A stretch of DNA of 40,917 nt, from assembly GCA_024232355.1 (NCBI GenBank), contig JAAEPW010000159.1:1-40917 (forward strand). The letters are read 5' to 3'. This document shows positions 39,493-40,917 of this stretch, one piece after another (positions within the stretch are counted from its first letter, which is position 1; each line of letters opens with the position of its first letter). Under the pieces are notes generated by a model. The model was not told the DNA's origin and searched no databases. It worked only from the letters and a program-made list of their open reading frames with translations. This DNA comes from Chloroflexota bacterium (GTDB lineage Bacteria > Chloroflexota > Anaerolineae > B4-G1). The position numbers and the translations under genes are program-made.

Positions 39493-40632
39493 TCACACCC
39501 TGACCACTGAAGGGTCTTGAAGCGAATGTTTCTCTATGACCTGTTTTCCATAGCCGAAAGCCTGATCCATAGAAACAAGCTGATCTGTCAAGATGTTACG
39601 TTCCGCCAGAACTCGAACTGCTTTGTGAAACAGGGTGGAAGGTTTATTCCAAGGACAAACCCTGATACAGATAGAACAATGGTTTCCATTCTTGACCCAC
39701 CAGTCCAAGCAATTCATAGCCCGTATCGGCCATTTCATCATTCCCGGCACATTGTGTTCGTTCCAACCCGTATCAATCCTATCGCCCGACACGAGAGCGC
39801 GGCTAGGGCAATGTTTTGCGCAAAGCACACATTTTTCGCAGAATTTCCCAACACCAATATCTATCGGGGTATCAGGAATCAAGGGGAGATTCGTGAAAAC
39901 CTTGCTTATTCGAACCCTCGGACCATAATCCCTGGTGATCAGCATGCCGTTTCGCCCCATCTCTCCCAACCCGGCATCCACCGCCATGGCGATGTTGATG
40001 CCCAATTCATTCACAGAAGGGATCGCCCTATAGCCAAGTTCGGCAATGAACGTGGCAAGAGAGCTGGCACACCATGCGCCTTTGGAATAAGCGATGTCGG
40101 TATCGTATTCGATGCCAGGGGACCGTTGGATAGCCTCATAGCCCATCTCGTGAATCATCACAATGACCCGATTGAATTCTGCCGGAATCTCGATGGGGTC
40201 GCCTACCTCAGCGGCATGTGAATACCTGACGTTCTGATTCCCCCAATGGGTATATATCCACGTGGGATCGAGTTCTGCCACCCCGACCATATCCGCGCCG
40301 ATCCATAACGCCTTTTCCTTGATGATTTTTGTCAGTGCCGCAGGGTCCGGATTTTTGAACCGATATACCGTGTTGTATATGGGCTTTGTCTCCCTGCCCA
40401 AAAGGTTCCCTCGGACCACGTAATCCACCGTGGCACCCGCCACCCAAGTGGCATGATCCACAAGAGTTTTCCCGGGGCTGGTTTTTTCGACATTGCTGAG
40501 GCATTGCTCGTGCATAACCGTATACTTGTTGCCCTCGACGTGTCCTCGACTGAATGCCGTGTTGCGGTCATCAAAACGTTCCAGACCTCCCGTGATTAGC
40601 CTTTTGTAGGTGGGTTCTTTTACATATCTCAC
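39493..40632 (-). CDS. Reductive-dehalogenase-like corrinoid/Fe-S protein, cytoplasmic (copy 2)
   Basis: A 379-residue protein close to the RdhA consensus: IAYSKGAWCASSLATFIAEL with candidate catalytic Tyr182, LGYRAIPSVNELG, DAGLGEMGRNGMLITRDYG and PRVRISKVFTNLPL. Two clusters follow: C265, C268, C271, C275 and C308, C319, C322, C326 with CPWNKP. It begins at GTG 40632 with GGAGG upstream and has no twin-arginine leader or membrane segment; no RdhB-like anchor gene is nearby. It is therefore a soluble enzyme that would bind a corrinoid and remove halogen, or perform another corrinoid-dependent reductive reaction, in the cytoplasm. It is the first gene of the minus-strand run seen here and a paralogue of 16573-17748, though the two differ strongly outside the motifs. 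Confidence 0.86.
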   Translation of the reverse strand: MRYVKEPTYKRLITGGLERFDDRNTAFSRGHVEGNKYTVMHEQCLSNVEKTSPGKTLVDHATWVAGATVDYVVRGNLLGRETKPIYNTVYRFKNPDPAALTKIIKEKALWIGADMVGVAELDPTWIYTHWGNQNVRYSHAAEVGDPIEIPAEFNRVIVMIHEMGYEAIQRSPGIEYDTDIAYSKGAWCASSLATFIAELGYRAIPSVNELGINIAMAVDAGLGEMGRNGMLITRDYGPRVRISKVFTNLPLIPDTPIDIGVGKFCEKCVLCAKHCPSRALVSGDRIDTGWNEHNVPGMMKWPIRAMNCLDWWVKNGNHCSICIRVCPWNKPSTLFHKAVRVLAERNILTDQLVSMDQAFGYGKQVIEKHSLQDPSVVRV

Positions 40633-40776
40633 AGCAATCTCCTCCTTGCTTCACTTTGACATATCAATCGAATACCCCTTTCTACCAATCCTTTAAAAAG
40701 AACTTCCGCACCAGGCTCCCGCAGCCTAACTATTTAATCATCGAGGCCGCTTGAATATAACGACTAAATAAATGCC

Positions 40777-40917
40777 GGCACTGGTTCAGTTGAATGGGAT
40801 TACAATGTAGCCGCGCTTTCCATAGCGCGTGAGGCTCTGCGAGGTATGGAAACCTCGGCTACAAATCCCTTTTTGAGTCACAATTGGATTATTATCCAGA
40901 AATCCCACCCAACTGAA
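40777..40917 (+). repeat. Dispersed palindromic repeat, family A, copy 3, possibly a small mobile element with terminal inverted repeats
   Basis: 40777-40834 matches 616-673 in inverted orientation with two differences. The GTAGCC...GGCTAC palindrome spans 40807-40862. The window ends in AATCCCACCCAACTGAA, which is close to the complement of TTCAGTTGAATGGGATT at 40785-40801. The whole unit may thus be a roughly 130-base element with inverted ends, cut at the window edge. The rest of 40633-40917 holds nothing else I can support. Confidence 0.7.

Noticed and set aside
39493..40632. Respiratory, membrane-attached reductive dehalogenase
   Set aside because: No twin-arginine leader and no RdhB-like anchor gene beside either RdhA-like gene.
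1..40917. tRNA or rRNA genes
   Set aside because: No cloverleaf with a TTCGA-type T-arm or rRNA-like segment was recognised by eye; a covariance-model search would be needed to exclude a small RNA.

Overview
The window looks like part of an anaerobic bacterial genome, most likely a member of the Chloroflexota (Anaerolineae-like). This rests on the gene content (tungsten-type aldehyde oxidoreductases, cytoplasmic reductive-dehalogenase-like proteins, an ADP-forming acyl-CoA synthetase, a solute-binding lipoprotein with a Pro/Thr/Glu-rich linker) and on many short palindromic repeats between genes. No rRNA or marker gene is present, so the assignment is an inference.

Layout. The left edge (1-615) carries the 5' part of an insertion sequence whose outer end appears to sit inside a dispersed repeat (616-673). 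Two plus-strand genes follow: a GlmS-type aminotransferase (863-2653) and a YdjM-like membrane protein (2685-3287). Every later gene, from 3408 to 40632, is on the minus strand. Read right to left (the direction of transcription) they are: a reductive-dehalogenase-like protein, a VOC protein, a GAF protein and a Nudix hydrolase; a 3-hydroxyacyl-CoA dehydrogenase/enoyl-CoA hydratase fusion; an HgdB-type radical dehydratase subunit; an ADP-forming acyl-CoA synthetase; an AMP-forming acyl-CoA ligase; a ketopantoate-reductase-like enzyme; the HgdC-type activase; a CBS-ACT protein; a thiolase; a zinc ribbon protein; a full-length aldehyde:ferredoxin oxidoreductase (AOR) with its polyferredoxin; the two subunits of a glutaconate-type CoA-transferase with a small muconolactone-isomerase-like gene between them; an iron-sulfur flavoprotein; a hexapeptide-repeat protein; acetoacetate-CoA ligase; a second reductive-dehalogenase-like protein; a thiamine-binding protein; an internally deleted AOR paralogue; a LUD/ferredoxin/CCG fusion; a second polyferredoxin; MoaD; an oligopeptide-type ABC importer without ATPases; a DhnA-type aldolase; a zinc alcohol dehydrogenase; an EamA permease; and Ada.

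Working model (inference). The block from about 12.4 to 40.6 kb reads as an anaerobic acid-degrading or fermenting module. An organic acid or 2-hydroxyacid is activated to its CoA thioester (CoA-transferase, AMP ligase or acetoacetate-CoA ligase) and dehydrated by the HgdB/HgdC radical system. It is then hydrated and oxidised by the fused hydratase/dehydrogenase and cleaved by thiolase, and the ADP-forming synthetase conserves ATP. AOR and its polyferredoxin would oxidise an aldehyde and supply the low-potential electrons that the dehydratase activase, the dehalogenase-like proteins and the LUD/CCG protein would need. The substrate cannot be read from the sequence.

The most notable observations are the AOR paralogue that has lost its Fe-S and pterin-binding core yet keeps an open frame inside an intact AOR-type operon, two Tat-less reductive-dehalogenase-like proteins bracketing the module, a lone HgdB-type subunit with no partner subunit nearby, and several families of palindromic repeats, one of which occurs in inverted orientation at both ends of the window.
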